From Hygrocybe punicea (lineage: Eukaryota > Basidiomycota > Agaricomycetes > Agaricales > Hygrophoraceae): a stretch of DNA of 64,000 bases. Location of the stretch: contig OY744463.1 in NCBI GenBank assembly GCA_963556145.1, positions 930,001-994,000 on the forward strand, written 5' to 3'. Positions 21,831 to 33,316 of the stretch are shown one piece after another. Each line of letters begins with the position of its first letter. The first letter of the stretch is position 1. Below the pieces are notes generated by a model that was not told where the DNA came from, did no database searches, and saw nothing but the letters and a program-made list of their open reading frames with translations. The position numbers were made by a program, and so were the translations under genes.

Positions 21831-22396
21831 TATATGGTGCAGTGGTTGTTGACTGCCAAGATATTTATGTGGAACTAAATTATATTTGCCTCTCTCTGAG
21901 AGGGTTTTTATACTACAGTGTTCAATGGCTCCTTTGAACACTACCAGTCCTTTGAACACCCTGATATAATTGATTCTGTCCTGATTTCTACTGCTAAAAA
22001 ATGTTCTAATTCCTTCAGTGTATTATCTGAACCTATCTATATATTGTTTTTTATTCAGAACCACCAATAAAATTAGAAACTGAATATTGATAAAGTAGAG
22101 AAATCTGATCACTCCTTTGAACACTAATGTTTTGACCATAAAACATTCCAGTATCAACAGATTTCTTTAAAAATTGGTATGAGAGGTCATTGGATAGATG
22201 AGCAACCTTCTGTCTATTCAGATTTTGTTCAAGAGAATTTGGCTACCTGTGGCATTTGAGGGTAATTTTTGTGTTCAAAGGAGCCATTGAATACTGTACT
22301 TTCTAAATCTACTAGAAGTTTCTTGTGTTGAGTAGAATAACTGCTGCACTTCAGCATTATTCATCAGACAGGTGTGTATGAGTTCTGGGGTCACGT

Positions 22397-22588
22397 TGTA
22401 GTAAATGCGGCCTGGGTAGGCGCAGATTCGATTTGCAAGTTCGTTGTCAGTGGGGTAAAAACCCAAAACTCTTCTTGTTTGTGACTATTTACAAAAGCCA
22501 CTATATACAAATTGTAGAACAAATGGGGAATCTGGTGAAATGAAGGATAAAGAGGATTTCCATGCCCAAGAGGTCATCTACCTCTACA
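22397..22588 (-). repeat. 3' LTR of the 2.3-kb element
   Basis: 192 bp, TGTAG...CTACA, in direct orientation with 24472-24663; the right half is identical and the left half carries all nine transitions. Confidence 0.88.
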
Positions 22589-22974
22589 TCCAGTAGGGAC
22601 ACAAATAGAGACTGTCCTCAGTCTCACACAAGGCAAAGAATAAAGAAACAGGTGGAAAAAAAGTGGGGAGGTAGGGAAGGGACAACACAGAAAAGAGCAA
22701 AGAAAAAGAAAAAAAGAAAAAAAAAAAAAATCTAATCAACTCAACAAGAATATTCCAACACATAATATTCCAACTTCTCTAACCGATCAGCCAACTTTAC
22801 CATCTTCTGCTCCAAAACCTTGAGGGCCTTAAGGGATAGCAATGCCGACTCGAGCACAAGTAGGGTTGTAGCATGTATATCATCGACAGCAATGGACTCT
22901 GGTTCAGGCACAGAAGAGGACATGACCTCAAGTAGGCCAGTTCGAACTAGTGGATAGGGACTGTCCTGGACTGA

Positions 22975-23830
22975 TGGCATGTCCTGAGTCACTTCTGGGG
23001 ATGACGACAACAAGGTAGGCATAGACGGGGGCCAAAACGAGGGAGAACCGGGGGCAGCACATGGATGTGTTTTGCGGGAGCCGGCAGGGATGCAGATGGT
23101 GACAGCGTGTCACAGAATGCCTCTGGGGACAATGGCGAGTCCACAGATGTGAGCGGCTGGGGTGCACAGGCTAAACCCATTGCACGGTGCTCCGTCTGTT
23201 CTGAGTTGTGTTTGACACGCGAGTGCTGTTAGGCGGGTGGTTGGGGCTTTCCAGTCATGGTTTTTTGACAGGTATCAGTATGGATCACCCCCAGGGATGA
23301 CAGTGTGGGCATAGACAGTGACAGGGGGCAAAATGAGGGTGAAACAGGGGTGGAAACAGTGGAATACATTGAAAACAATGTCTGTTGGGCACTGGCACGA
23401 TCTCCAGGTGACGGCGTGGGCTCAGATGGTGGGGGTGTGTCATGGATCGCTTCTGGGGATGACGTCGAGGCCGTAGACACGAACATGGGGCAAAATGGGG
23501 GTGAAACAGAGGCAGATGTGCCAGGACACATGGAAATTGGCCTTGGGCACGTGCGGACGCGTTTTCCTGGGGATGGTGCACATTCAAACGATGGGTGTAC
23601 ATCATGGCTTGCATCCGGGAACGACGGAGAGGGTGTAGATGCAGACGGCAGGCAAAATGGGAGTGGAATGGGGGCAGAAATGGGGGCCAATGTTGAAAAC
23701 GGCGTCTGCAGGGTGCTAGCGTGGATTCCTGGGGACAATGCGGGCTCAAACGGTGGGGGTGTGTCACTGTTCACACATGTGGTCAATGGCGTGGGTGTAC
23801 ACACAAATGGGGGACAATTTGAGCCAGAAA
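22975..23830. repeat. Diverged 162-bp tandem repeat array
   Basis: Three clear units (about 23285-23770) are each 54 codons long in the minus frame, with the recurring pattern SPG...F...SPPFCP...S...IH. At least two more diverged units lie towards 22975. Because the unit length is a multiple of three, all frames stay open through the array, which produces long overlapping ORFs on both strands. Confidence 0.75.
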
Positions 23831-24458
23831 CGAGGGGAGACGTGTCGATATGTGTGTTAATGTTGCGTTGGCGTGCACAGACGTGTTTTCCTGCATGGGA
23901 ACCGTGGGGACGATGATGGGGGGTGTACCTAAATATGCACATGCAACAGCTGTTGGATGGCAGGCGTTTTCCATCGTCTACAGGGCCTCCATTACCTGTT
24001 TGATGCGCAAGGCGCACTCCATGTTGGACGGGCTTGTTGCAGCCATTTTGGAGCTTTCCGGGGGCGGTTTTTTGAGCAGGATCAGTGGGGCATCGAATGC
24101 CGGGTCCGTTGGTGGTGTTAAAATGAGTGTGGGTGGCGGGAGTACTGAAATAAAAGGAAAATCTGAAGGGAGGGGGATATTGAAATGCTTGTGACGTGGC
24201 TGTGATGCTGTGACAAAAAGGCCAAAAGGCCAAGCTCTGCAGCCCAGGAGGCACAACTGGTACGAAATAACTATAAGGAAGTGTTGAATACATCAGAAAT
24301 GGGCCTAGGAGCTGGTGGGAGACTGGAGGTGCATGTAATGCTGCCAAATACGGGGCACTGTTGACTATGGGACACTGTTGCTGCCAGAAAGAGGGAGAAG
24401 TGCCAAAACTGGTGAAGTCAAAGAGGGAAAAGTTGAAGAAAAGCTTGACTGTCCTCAC
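23229..24458 (-). CDS. 409-codon frame inside the LTR element, function unknown
   Basis: It begins at the inner edge of the primer-binding site and ends at 23229. There is no similarity to Gag or Pol that I can see. The C-terminal ~160 residues are three 54-residue Pro/Ser-rich repeats; the N-terminal part is aromatic- and Pro-rich without a domain. Since the antisense strand is also open through the repeats, coding use is doubtful. It may be a relic or simply structural sequence of a non-autonomous element. Confidence 0.3.
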   Translation of the reverse strand: MRTVKLFFNFSLFDFTSFGTSPSFWQQQCPIVNSAPYLAALHAPPVSHQLLGPFLMYSTLPYSYFVPVVPPGLQSLAFWPFCHSITATSQAFQYPPPFRFSFYFSTPATHTHFNTTNGPGIRCPTDPAQKTAPGKLQNGCNKPVQHGVRLAHQTGNGGPVDDGKRLPSNSCCMCIFRYTPHHRPHGSHAGKHVCARQRNINTHIDTSPLVSGSNCPPFVCTPTPLTTCVNSDTPPPFEPALSPGIHASTLQTPFSTLAPISAPIPLPFCLPSASTPSPSFPDASHDVHPSFECAPSPGKRVRTCPRPISMCPGTSASVSPPFCPMFVSTASTSSPEAIHDTPPPSEPTPSPGDRASAQQTLFSMYSTVSTPVSPSFCPLSLSMPTLSSLGVIHTDTCQKTMTGKPQPPA

Positions 24459-24469
24459 GGTGGGCTCCA
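24458..24469 (-). other. Primer-binding site of the 2.3-kb LTR element
   Basis: Minus-strand TGGAGCCCACCG, 2 nt from the LTR end; same 12-mer and spacing as at 18413-18424. Confidence 0.65.
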
Positions 24470-24471
24470 GA

Positions 24472-24663
24472 TGTAGTGAATGTGGCCTGGGTAGGTGTGG
24501 ATTCGATTTGCGAGTTTGTTGTCAGTGGGGTAAAAACCCAAAACTCTTCTTATTTGTGACTATTTACAAAAGCTACTATATACAAATTGTAGAACAAATG
24601 GGGAATCTGGTGAAATGAAGGATAAAGAGGATTTCCATGCCCAAGAGGTCATCTACCTCTACA
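24472..24663 (-). repeat. 5' LTR of the 2.3-kb element
   Basis: 192 bp, TGTAG...CTACA; partner of 22397-22588. The 4-bp flank ACGT follows at 24664. Confidence 0.88.
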
Positions 24664-24694
24664 ACGTGATATGGATTACCAATCCTTTCTGTGA

Positions 24695-24904
24695 CTATTT
24701 GGCCACTATTCCCAACACTTTGAGTGTATCCCAAGGTTCATCAGTGTCAAGACGAATTGACGCATTCTTGGCAGTGCGTTTCATTACAGGCTTCTCCATT
24801 TCCATTGCTGAGAGGAGGGCAAGAACATACATAATCTTTTTCAGCTTGGCAGCATTGGTATCTGACAATATTGCAGTATCAGTGACAGTATCACATGAAT
24901 GCAA
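24695..24904 (-). pseudogene. Possible upstream exon of the gene interrupted by the LTR element
   Basis: A 69-codon minus frame (LSDTNAAKLKKIMYVLALL, DTDEPWDTLKVLGIVAK) has the feel of the N-terminal part of the same expanded family as 20790-21830. It lies just right of the LTR insertion, while a further short frame (VTPELIHTCLMN) lies just left of it at about 22385-22300. The LTR element may have split this gene. The assignment is weak. Confidence 0.3.
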
Positions 24905-25524
24905 GGAAATGAACCCTCTCCAGTCCTCATATGCTTGCTGGGAACAGCTTTGTGTGTAGAAGGTAAGTTTTCCTGGGTCCTCTTGTTACGGTTGACTGGC
25001 TTGCAGTTGGGCCAGGTCAGAAGCAATAGAGGTCTTCGAGCCAGAGCCTTCAGAGCTGTTCATCAAAATTGTCACTCATTTCATTGGTGTTGTCATTGTT
25101 GGCAGTCATGGACATTGAGGATAAAGTGTATTGTATACTGAGCTGCCTTGCTATATTATGACAGTATGCATTTCCTAATTAGACAAAATTCTGCGGGTAC
25201 TGCCATCATTTCTGGAAACAGCTGTAAGATGACAGCTCGCGGAGACTTAAACCATCTCGCTGGAGTCCGTGCGCTCGTCTTATGTCCTGCACCAAAAGTC
25301 CCTAAACAAGCATTTAGGTCCAATGAATCAACGGATTGATGCTGTAATCAATCCCAAAGGCAGGCCGAGCAAATATCCACAGCATAACATCTAGTAATCC
25401 CTGCAAAGAAAACCATGATGCCCCAAAAAAAACCCATCCTGCAGAAATGGGTTTGTGTCCGAACTCAAGGAATCTTGCAATGGAGAGAGGTGCCACAACT
25501 AAGAAGTAGACTTATCCAATGTTG
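24905..25524. other. No recognisable gene
   Basis: Only short frames with no domain. It separates the repeat-rich left part from the host genes on the right. Confidence 0.45.
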
Positions 25525-27309
25525 TCAAAGGTATTGGTCAGTTGCGGGAATGATGGACTTACCAAGAGGAAATCTATAACAACAGAAGCTAGTCATCAGT
25601 ACAAGCAAATTGACCAGTGGAAAACAAATATACAGTAGTAGCTTCAAAGGGGACTCCGTATTGAAGCTTTCTGTAGACCCAGCACTCCCGACAAACTCCG
25701 CATCAGGAGGCGGTGGAGGGAGGCGATTCGGAACAAGCGCTGGCCCGACAGGAGTCTGGCGAAGGTAGTCTGGGCCCTTGGAAGGCGCATCGATCTCAGG
25801 ATCACGACTTGGTCCACAGGAAGGAGCAGGATCACTGCGCCAAGGATCGTTCAAGACGCTAGGATGGGGGACGCTTTGCTGCTGGATAGGATAACTTGAG
25901 GCAGCCTCTCCGACGCTGCCCACATCACCAATCGTATCCACGCCAAGGTCATCATTCGTCATGGTTGGCATGTGGTATTGGTCGAAATATTGTATGAGGA
26001 TGAGGTCCATAACACCAAGTGTCGTTTTGGAATGTATTGAAAGGCTGAACTTTGGGTGGCCGATATTTTTGGAATCAAAACTGGCGAGTCCAAGTCGGAA
26101 CAGTCTGTCCCCTTTCATGAATCCAAACCAGAGGAATCCAAAACTAATGCGTAGACCGTAACGTGTAAAGGTGAACGAGGTGGCCGTTATGATGAAAAAC
26201 ACAGCCCCAAGCCAGAAGAAAAAATACTCGGTGAAGATTTTTTGCCAATAATAAGGATCCGCGATCCAGCACTGTCACAATGTTTTCTTATTGGATAATC
26301 ATGCGCTGTGATGGAAAACGAACCCAGTAACTAGCATCATCGGTCGTTAGAATGACAACACTGCAGGTAAAGACATACTGACCCAGCGAGGCCATAGTAT
26401 TCCAGATAACCAAAGTGAACATTCGGAACAGCAATGTCTATTATCTGGATGACGAATATCATCAATAGACCGATGGGCCCAGCGATGAAGTGAAGAGGTT
26501 TCCCCGAATTGATGACATGGTTATAGAGGATACAAAAGGACATGGCCACAATCGACAAGGCTGTTCCGGTGGAGCTCAATTGCTGAACGATAGCTATATA
26601 TATTTCACGTTAGCAATGTGATAGTTGAGGACTGTGGCCCTACCTTGACTAGTGCAAAAGTGACCCGTTTCGATTCGATGAAGCACAACCCATCGAACAT
26701 TAATCATCATCCCGAGTGCGGCAATCACATCCCAGAATAGGAGTGACAAGTAGAAATATGTGATTGGTTCAATCGGCACTCGGTGGTGCACCATACCAAG
26801 AACATGATTCTGAGCAATATTAATGTCAGTAAGGATGCACAAGCACGTGAATATTGAACTTCACCAGCAGGAATAAGAAGAGGACGAATGCAGCAATAGC
26901 AGAGACGAGTCCGCAGACAACTGTCGACTTTGAATCATGATTGATGAGTTTCCATTTATAGACATCGACGAAGAACGCACTATGAGTCCATTGCGGACTG
27001 ACTCTGAGAGAAGCGACTGCACCATGAGTTCTCTGTTACCTGGTGGGAAGACGACTGACTCCCGCGTGTTTGCTTATACTTTAAGAGAGGCCGCCTGCAG
27101 GGTATCAGGAACAAAAACTGACATAACGTACAGCATCCAATGCGGGTAGTGTCTACCTCAATGCTGATCGGCGACCTTCTTAGGGAGCTGTCAGAGCGTG
27201 TGCGCCACAACACATACACCGTGAGAATGGGGTTTTTGCATCGCCGATAGAACTCCTCCTCGTCGTCCCGAACTCCTGAATCGCACGCTAAGCATAACCT
27301 GTCCATCAA
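25525..27309 (-). CDS. Putative multi-pass membrane protein, seven-TM receptor-like
   Basis: Minus-strand exons encode successive hydrophobic segments: VVCGLVSAIAAFVLFLFLLV (about 26920-26860), YFYLSLLFWDVIAALGMMI (about 26760-26700), ALSIVAMSFCILYNHVI (about 26575-26510), FIAGPIGLLMIFVIQIIDIA, then after an intron CWIADPYYWQKIFTEYFFFW followed by LGAVFFIITATSF (about 26260-26170). A soluble tail rich in Pro, Ser and Asp ends near 25525. The alternation of TM segments and the CWI...YYW motif before a late TM helix recall basidiomycete receptor-like seven-TM proteins. Exon limits and the start (possibly in 27309-27170) are uncertain. No catalytic motif is visible. Confidence 0.5.
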
Positions 27310-27504
27310 ACAACACTAGACCCGTGCCTGGTTATTCCAAGTTTAAACCCGATTTCGACGATCATAACAGTACCAGTATCGAAGCCGACCGGTAGATAGA
27401 GTAACACCTCCAATAACTGTAGAAGGAACATAATGGGATGAGCAGTGGACGCTGGTTGAATATTATGCATATCTATAGTACCGTGGACATAACTCAAATA
27501 GATC

Positions 27505-29057
27505 TCAGCGGCGTGTCTTGGGGACAAAAATACCGGTGCGGGTGGCCTTCTTGTATTGCTTGAGTATGGATTGGATTTTGTTTGGCATATCGACGACGGG
27601 TTCAAACTCGATCAGGTCATGCTTCACGAAGCCTAATATCTGATCTCCGGAAAACGAATATTGCTGAGGGGATAGCAACTGACAATCCGAGTGTGAAACA
27701 AAGCCCTGGAGTTCGAGGTGAAGTTCTTGAGACTGTCGCCAATGAATTCCAGAGGCATTGACTATGTTAGTAGCCAGGACAGTTGTTGGCAGAACATCAC
27801 CTAAGGAGTACCGCCAAGCTCTCATATAGTTTCGGAGAAAATGTGAAAAACAACGCACGGATATGAATGAGAAAAGGTTGATTGGCAGATTTCGCCTTCT
27901 CCAGTCGTCTAAGATCCAAGTCCACCAAACCATTGAGTTCTGAGCCGTCGATGCCAAGTTCATTGCGGAGTTCGATGAGTTCGACCAACGTCGAGGAGAT
28001 GGCCCGCGCAGCAGAAAAATTGTAGATTTGCCTCGATTGCTGTGAGGGAAAGGTTCAGGCTGGCAAAAATCCGGAGAGGTGACGATTGAAAGACAGACCT
28101 TCGCGACTTCATAGAACAATTGGTAACAACGCTTCACATCAATCGGCTTCACATCCGATAATATTGATCGCAGAACCCAATTTCGGACCTTCGGTGATGT
28201 CCAGACCAAAACGTTAAGGAGGATTCAGCCAAACTTACTCGCTCCGGGAACGATACAAAATCCCGATCACGCCCTCTGGCCGACCAGCGAATACATTCAC
28301 CCATAGGATCGTCCAGCCGCAATTGAGATTCGAGCATTGCCAACGTTCTCGTCAACTTTGTAATCAACAGCTTCCAGTCAAGATATCCAATGAAAGAAGC
28401 CAACGATTCCCTTGAACTGCTAACATGAATCGACTTGAATTTACGCAGACTTTCATCCAAGACGGCAAATGCGTATTCTACCGCAGAACGAGGGTTCGGG
28501 GTCAAGATCAGAGGAACGAATTGTTCGAGCTTCCGAAGTTGTTGGCTTGTAAGCCAAAGTCGGGTCACAAACCAGTCAAGCATAAGCAAGGCGCTGAGTG
28601 TAGATGAGTGATGTGAGGACGACTCGAAAGACAAGACTCAAACCAGACTTGTGTTTCAAGTAATTGTGTTGGATGGAGATTGCAATGCGCCTTGAGAGCC
28701 TCCAAAGCGTACTCAAGGTTACGAGAGAGGGAGAATATAATGAGGAAAATCGGTAGAAGGACTTTGGCAGAAATAATCAGAATTAAACTTATAATGTGCA
28801 AATGAATGATGGATACCACGGTTCCGCAGGACAATCCCCACAAGTTGATCGAGGCAAACGTATTCTCCAAGGGAAGGATGAGAGATCCCCCATGCCTGAT
28901 GATAGGGCGGCGGCGGCATATGCTTGTCAGGGCTATTGCTGTGCCAGATGGGGGAGGAGGTTTCAGCCGCCAATGGTGAATCTTGCATTGAGGATGGTGA
29001 GTTCGACTCGGACACCTGCCAGAGAATAGGTTGCTGGTGGGGAAAGGCGCTCGACAT
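27505..29057 (-). CDS. Hypothetical protein, multi-exon
   Basis: Minus-strand frames line up from 29057 (MSSAFPHQQPILWQV; Pro/Ser-rich, with the block PSLGEYVCLDQLVGIVL) through NLEYALEALKAHCNLHPTQLLETQ, VTRLWLTSQQLRKLEQFV, NPRSAVEYAFAVLDESLRKF and FVSFPERVSLAESSL to a basic end ADMPNKIQSILKQYKKATR-like before the stop at 27505. Predicted character is helical. No domain recognised and exon borders not resolved. It is divergent from the dipeptidase pseudogene at 29.4 kb, and its final exon lies close to the 7-TM gene. Confidence 0.4.
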
Positions 29058-29367
29058 TAAATTCCGACTGAGGCAACGTGAAGGTCAGGAGGAACTTTCC
29101 AGTGAAAGACGCCCATAGAGAACCCTATATGTTGCGGACCAGCCCAGGACTAAAACTCAGAATATCTGAATCAGGCAGTGTTTTTCTGTCTGCACCATTA
29201 GCTGGATGGTGGACATTGGATTTTGAATGGCAAACCTCGATTCTGTACGGATGGGTATCTCCAGGACGGTTCTGCCAGGCTTATTTCCTATGTCCTTGTC
29301 AATTTCGCCGGCAAGGAGGATAAGTGTTCTGAGTCTGAGACTTGTCGGAGTTGATATACGTTGATAC

Positions 29368-30975
29368 CAAGCCACCCCCTCAGCATATTCTCGAATTTAT
29401 TGACCAACATGCAGATCATACTTTCATTCAGAGGCTTGCTGTTGCAGTCGCAATACCAAGGTAAGCAGCAACGGGATTAATTGTTTTTAATCGTAAGTTT
29501 GCAGTGCAGATATGGATCAGAATCATCAGATAGAAGGACGCGAGATGTTCACATTTGAACCTACAATCTAAACCATCGCCCCACAGTATAAGCGGAGACA
29601 TTTCTCACCGACAAGATGTCGTCCGAATCTCAGCCTTCCTCAATGATCACCTCCAGAAAGTCGACGTCGAAACCAAGCGTGTCGATCTTGGATTGCGTGA
29701 AATGGAAGGGCAACAGCTGCAATTGCCTCCGGCAATTCTGGGCAAAATCGGTACCGATCCCAGCCAGAAGACTGTTCTCTATGGTCATTATGATGTCCAA
29801 CCTGTAGGTCCATTCCAGGGTGTCATTATTGTCATTATTGTCAACTTCTTTTCGCTGTATTTGTTTTGAATGGATCTAATGTTCACATCCCACAGGCTGA
29901 GAAAAGCGATGGTTGGGACACTGACACTGACTCCTTCACTCTTGTCATCGACAGAGCCGGTGGTCGCCTGATAGGTAGAGGCTCCAGTGAGAACACTCGA
30001 ACTCCTTGCTTGACGTACGGTCTGCGGGGAATATCCTATTTCAATATTTCCGTTTCCGGGCCTGCTCGCGACCTACATTCTGGCGTATTCGGAAGAACCG
30101 TTCACGAGCCCATGACCGATCTGATTGCCCCCATGAGCAAATCGTGGAACCCAGCGAAAAGATATTAATCCCGGGTGCCATGGCCGAACAGAGGTGTGTT
30201 CGAAGCTTTTCACGCCAAATTCATGTCAATATTGAGAAGAATAATAAAACCCATCACATCAGGAAACTATACGAATCACTTGACTACACCATTGCCGATA
30301 TCGAAAAATCGGTGGGAACTTCCATCGCAGTTTCTTCCGATAACGCAATCGTCCTGATGGGCCGCAGGCGTTCATCGCTTTCACTGCATGGAATCGAGGG
30401 TCGGCAAGAGTTATTCCAGCTAAAGTGGGTGGAAAATTCAGCATTTGGTAAGTTCTGGTGGCCCCTCTCTCCAAAGCGTCACTTACTTACTGACTGACCT
30501 ATAGTCTAGTCCCTCCGCAGACCCCGGAATTGGTCGAGCCACTGGTGGAGACCTACATAGAATCCGAGTTTGCCAAGCTTAACAGCAAGAATACTCTCAA
30601 TATCGAGAGTTTGCATGGCGGAAAACCGTGGGTCGCAGATTTCAAGCACTGGAACTTTGAAGCTGCGAAGAAGGCGACAGAGGTATGACTTGATCATCAT
30701 CAGCTGGATAACGCACTGATACTGGTGTTTCAAGGCGGTATATAACCAGAATCCCGATTTGACGCGTGAAGACGGTTCGATTCCCGTAACGCTGACCTTT
30801 GCGGAGAGCCTCGGCGTTAATGTGCTGTTGTTGCCGGGGGCGAGGAGACGATGAAGCGCAGTATGTGATTGTTTCGAATTGCTTTTTTTTGCACAGCTCC
30901 ACCAACGAGAAACTATCGGTATCGAAGGTAAGTTTCTTTCATTTCCATAGGCACCTATCTTTATCGTAGAATATA
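29368..30975 (+). pseudogene. CNDP2-like M20 dipeptidase, core deleted
   Basis: Reads in order: HILEFIDQHADHTFIQRLAV (exon 1, donor GTAAGC at about 29461), [50 protein letters not shown] and GRLIGRGSS. It then jumps directly to [69 protein letters not shown] and [12 protein letters not shown]. The family has about 90 residues between GRGS and TPCLTYGL, holding the bridging Asp, the Glu-Glu pair and another metal Asp; all are absent here. The GAHS metal His near the end is also lost, and there are frameshifts near 30145 and 30400. An inactive gene, not a variant enzyme. Confidence 0.8.
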
Positions 30976-32146
30976 CTCGACAAATAAAAGACATAAATGG
31001 CGCATTCAGGGTACACAGTTGGCTCCAAAGCAGAATCGCGTCGTCTCTCCTGCAGCTCCGGCCCAAACGACAGTCTGAGTCCGACGGACAGTACGCCCCA
31101 ACCGCAAGCAGCGACATCAGCTTGACGACAACTTTCGTGTACTCCTCTGTCTCGTTGAAGGCCATTCCACTGTTTTTCATGTCAAGGCGCCTGGGCGTTA
31201 GCGTTGCTCAGCACGCCATTCTTGCTAAAGATTGGAAGGTTAGTACAGTCTCGTCTTACTCTACCATATGCTAGCTTAAAGATTCCGTTGTCATTAGTCC
31301 GTCAAGCACTTTGGCCAAACGCATTCAATCGCTTGAACATCACTTTCACGGAACCCACGTATGAAATATCAGATATCTTTCGTCAACAACCATCTCGAAA
31401 AACTCTCCACATCATTGTGGAGCTCCCGGCTGCTGGTGAGCTGAGGTCGTCGTCCCAGCGTAACCTTCCCTGATCTTCCCTTTTCTGTATGTTGTACACA
31501 CCGCAACTTGCGTTCAAGCACATCCACTGTGTTGTTTTCTCGCTCACGCCACGCCCCATTGTGCCCCCCCCATCTGTTCCACTACCCACAACTCGTCAGC
31601 GACCCATCCGATCCCACACGAATTTTACACCGGCCAATGCTTGTCTAGATATCACAGCTCTGTTGACTCAGCGAACGGATCGGATGATCTAGATGCTGGC
31701 GCTTGTCCTTCGTTACCACGATTCGACTCCAATGCTATCGATCTCCGAGGAACCAGTTTCCCTCATCTTCATCCGAGAATGTTACATTAGTTGGTTCGAT
31801 AAATTTCTTCTTGCCTGTAAAACAGCGGCCGCAGCGAGGAATGTGTAGGCAACGGAGGTGAGTTCGCGAAGGTGCAACAATGACGATCCCATCTCTTTGT
31901 TTTACTTATCCTTATCTGGTCTTCACGCTCCTCTTTGGGTATTTAAGGAGGGCATTGGAGATCGAGAACGCCGTGGGAAGCGAGGGTAGGCGTGGGCGGC
32001 CCGAGTTGGCAAGGCCACAACGAGGCCACAACGTCTCATCGTTTTGCCCATCACCTGTTATGGAAGAGTTTGGCGCTCGAAATCGCCGTGCACGGAGCAA
32101 GGCGCCAACTGGTGAGCAGATGAAGGTGGGAGCAGGTTGCCTTTGA
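30976..32146. other. No clear gene; decayed sequence
   Basis: Short frames on both strands. A hydrophobic plus-strand stretch near 31130-31250 and short frames at 31880-32146 have no recognisable motif. The right part may be the 5' end of the P-loop ATPase remnant that follows. Confidence 0.4.
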
Positions 32147-33240
32147 TTATTTTCTCATTCGAAAGCTTGGACTTGAAGCTATTCTGGGAATCACTGGGCA
32201 ATACAATTCGGTCGATCGTAACCTGCATATATCGTCTCGGGAGAATTTTATCAATGCATTTGCAGCAGGAAATCGGGGGCGACCTGTCCTTCTCCTCATC
32301 GATGAATTCGGCAAGTTGTTCTTAGCTGCCGATGAGATCAGAGAAACGATTTCCTTCAAATCCTCCAGGAAATAAATTAGAAACATCAATCAAGCGTATA
32401 CGATTGACAACGTTGTTGCCGCTAGAACTTTCAACATTCGATGCTTGTCCACGACAGAGTCCTCTCTAGAATCCCCATTCAACACCTTAGACTCTATCCA
32501 AAACCCATACTTTGGCCTCGAGGAAACGACGACGAGTTTGCACAAGATAACGACATTGTCATAGCCGATTATGTATGTTATCATATACATGTATGGGCAA
32601 AATCGAACGGGTATATCCCTCCGCCTAGCAGTCTTCCGTTGTAGCTCATACCTCTCACAGTTATCTAGGCATATGGTCTGCCTTTGTGGGACATATCATC
32701 ATGGACAGACTTGGCACCATTCTGGAACACCATTTACGGATCCTGCCGTATTACTAGTACAAGTGGAACAGAAATTCCTATCAACACACTCTACGCCGAG
32801 ATCAATGATTAACTACACTTTCCGCTCCTCGATCAGATCCCTCTCCCGATTTGCTGGATTTCTTGACGCCGTAACACTACGGCCGTATGACGAAGGAGCT
32901 TGCGAATGCGTATTACTGAGACCGGATGCGGAGTTGTGCATGCATTACCGCATGGCATCGCCTCTCAAAGATGGATCAATCATCCCGTCCAGTTTCCTAA
33001 TGCTCCTTTCAGTGGTATCCTCCGTACAGAACCGATTGAACCCGGTCTCAAAGTTGTAGAACACTCTGGTCGAGTTTGCTCAAATTCTTCGACAAAGATT
33101 ATTGTGGTGTTGCTCCACCACCACCTTTGGGCATGGGCAACTAGTTGGATGCCGCGCCGGATCTCCCACCGTAGTAAATGCCGGAGTTGGAGCTGGATGT
33201 CGCAAGAATTGCTTCAAAATAATACACAGGTGTAAGAATC
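32147..33240 (+). pseudogene. Degenerate P-loop ATPase (CRN-associated-like family)
   Basis: Plus-strand pieces in several frames: LGLEAILGITGQYNSVDRN, then FAAGNRGRPVLLLIDEFGKLF (a Walker B-like LLLIDEF at about 32280-32310), then LDSIQNPYFGLEET, WAKSNG and MVCLCG, and YRMASPLKDGSI further on. This order matches a fungal family of P-loop NTPases that often sits next to, or is fused to, crinkler-like effector domains. Stops and frame changes separate every block and no Walker A motif was found, so it is a pseudogene. The family name rests on remembered motif order and should be treated as tentative. Confidence 0.5.
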
Positions 33241-33316
33241 GTTGGATGTTTACATTGGCTGATTAGAATATGACGTGGTACGTAGGTAGATCAACGCAAA
33301 AAGCTTATGCTCGGGT

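Larger units (their letters stand above)
22397..24663 (-). mobile_element. Non-autonomous LTR retrotransposon with 192-bp LTRs and 4-bp TSD
   Basis: Two 192-bp direct repeats (22397-22588 and 24472-24663), each starting TGTAG and ending CTACA, differ at nine positions, all transitions. The element is flanked by ACGT on both sides (22393-22396 and 24664-24667). The minus-strand primer-binding site TGGAGCCCACCG (24469-24458) lies 2 nt inside the right LTR, so the element reads right to left. No gag or pol motif is present; the interior holds one 409-codon frame with a 162-bp tandem repeat and a long A/G-rich tract (22620-22730). Confidence 0.88.

Noticed and set aside
23305..23916. 203-codon Gly/Asp-rich plus-strand frame
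   Set aside because: Antisense of the 162-bp tandem repeat; the period is a multiple of three, so both strands stay open.
30770..30790. GGTTCGATTCCC, like a tRNA T-loop
   Set aside because: No acceptor, D or anticodon stem around it; it lies in the dipeptidase pseudogene coding sequence.
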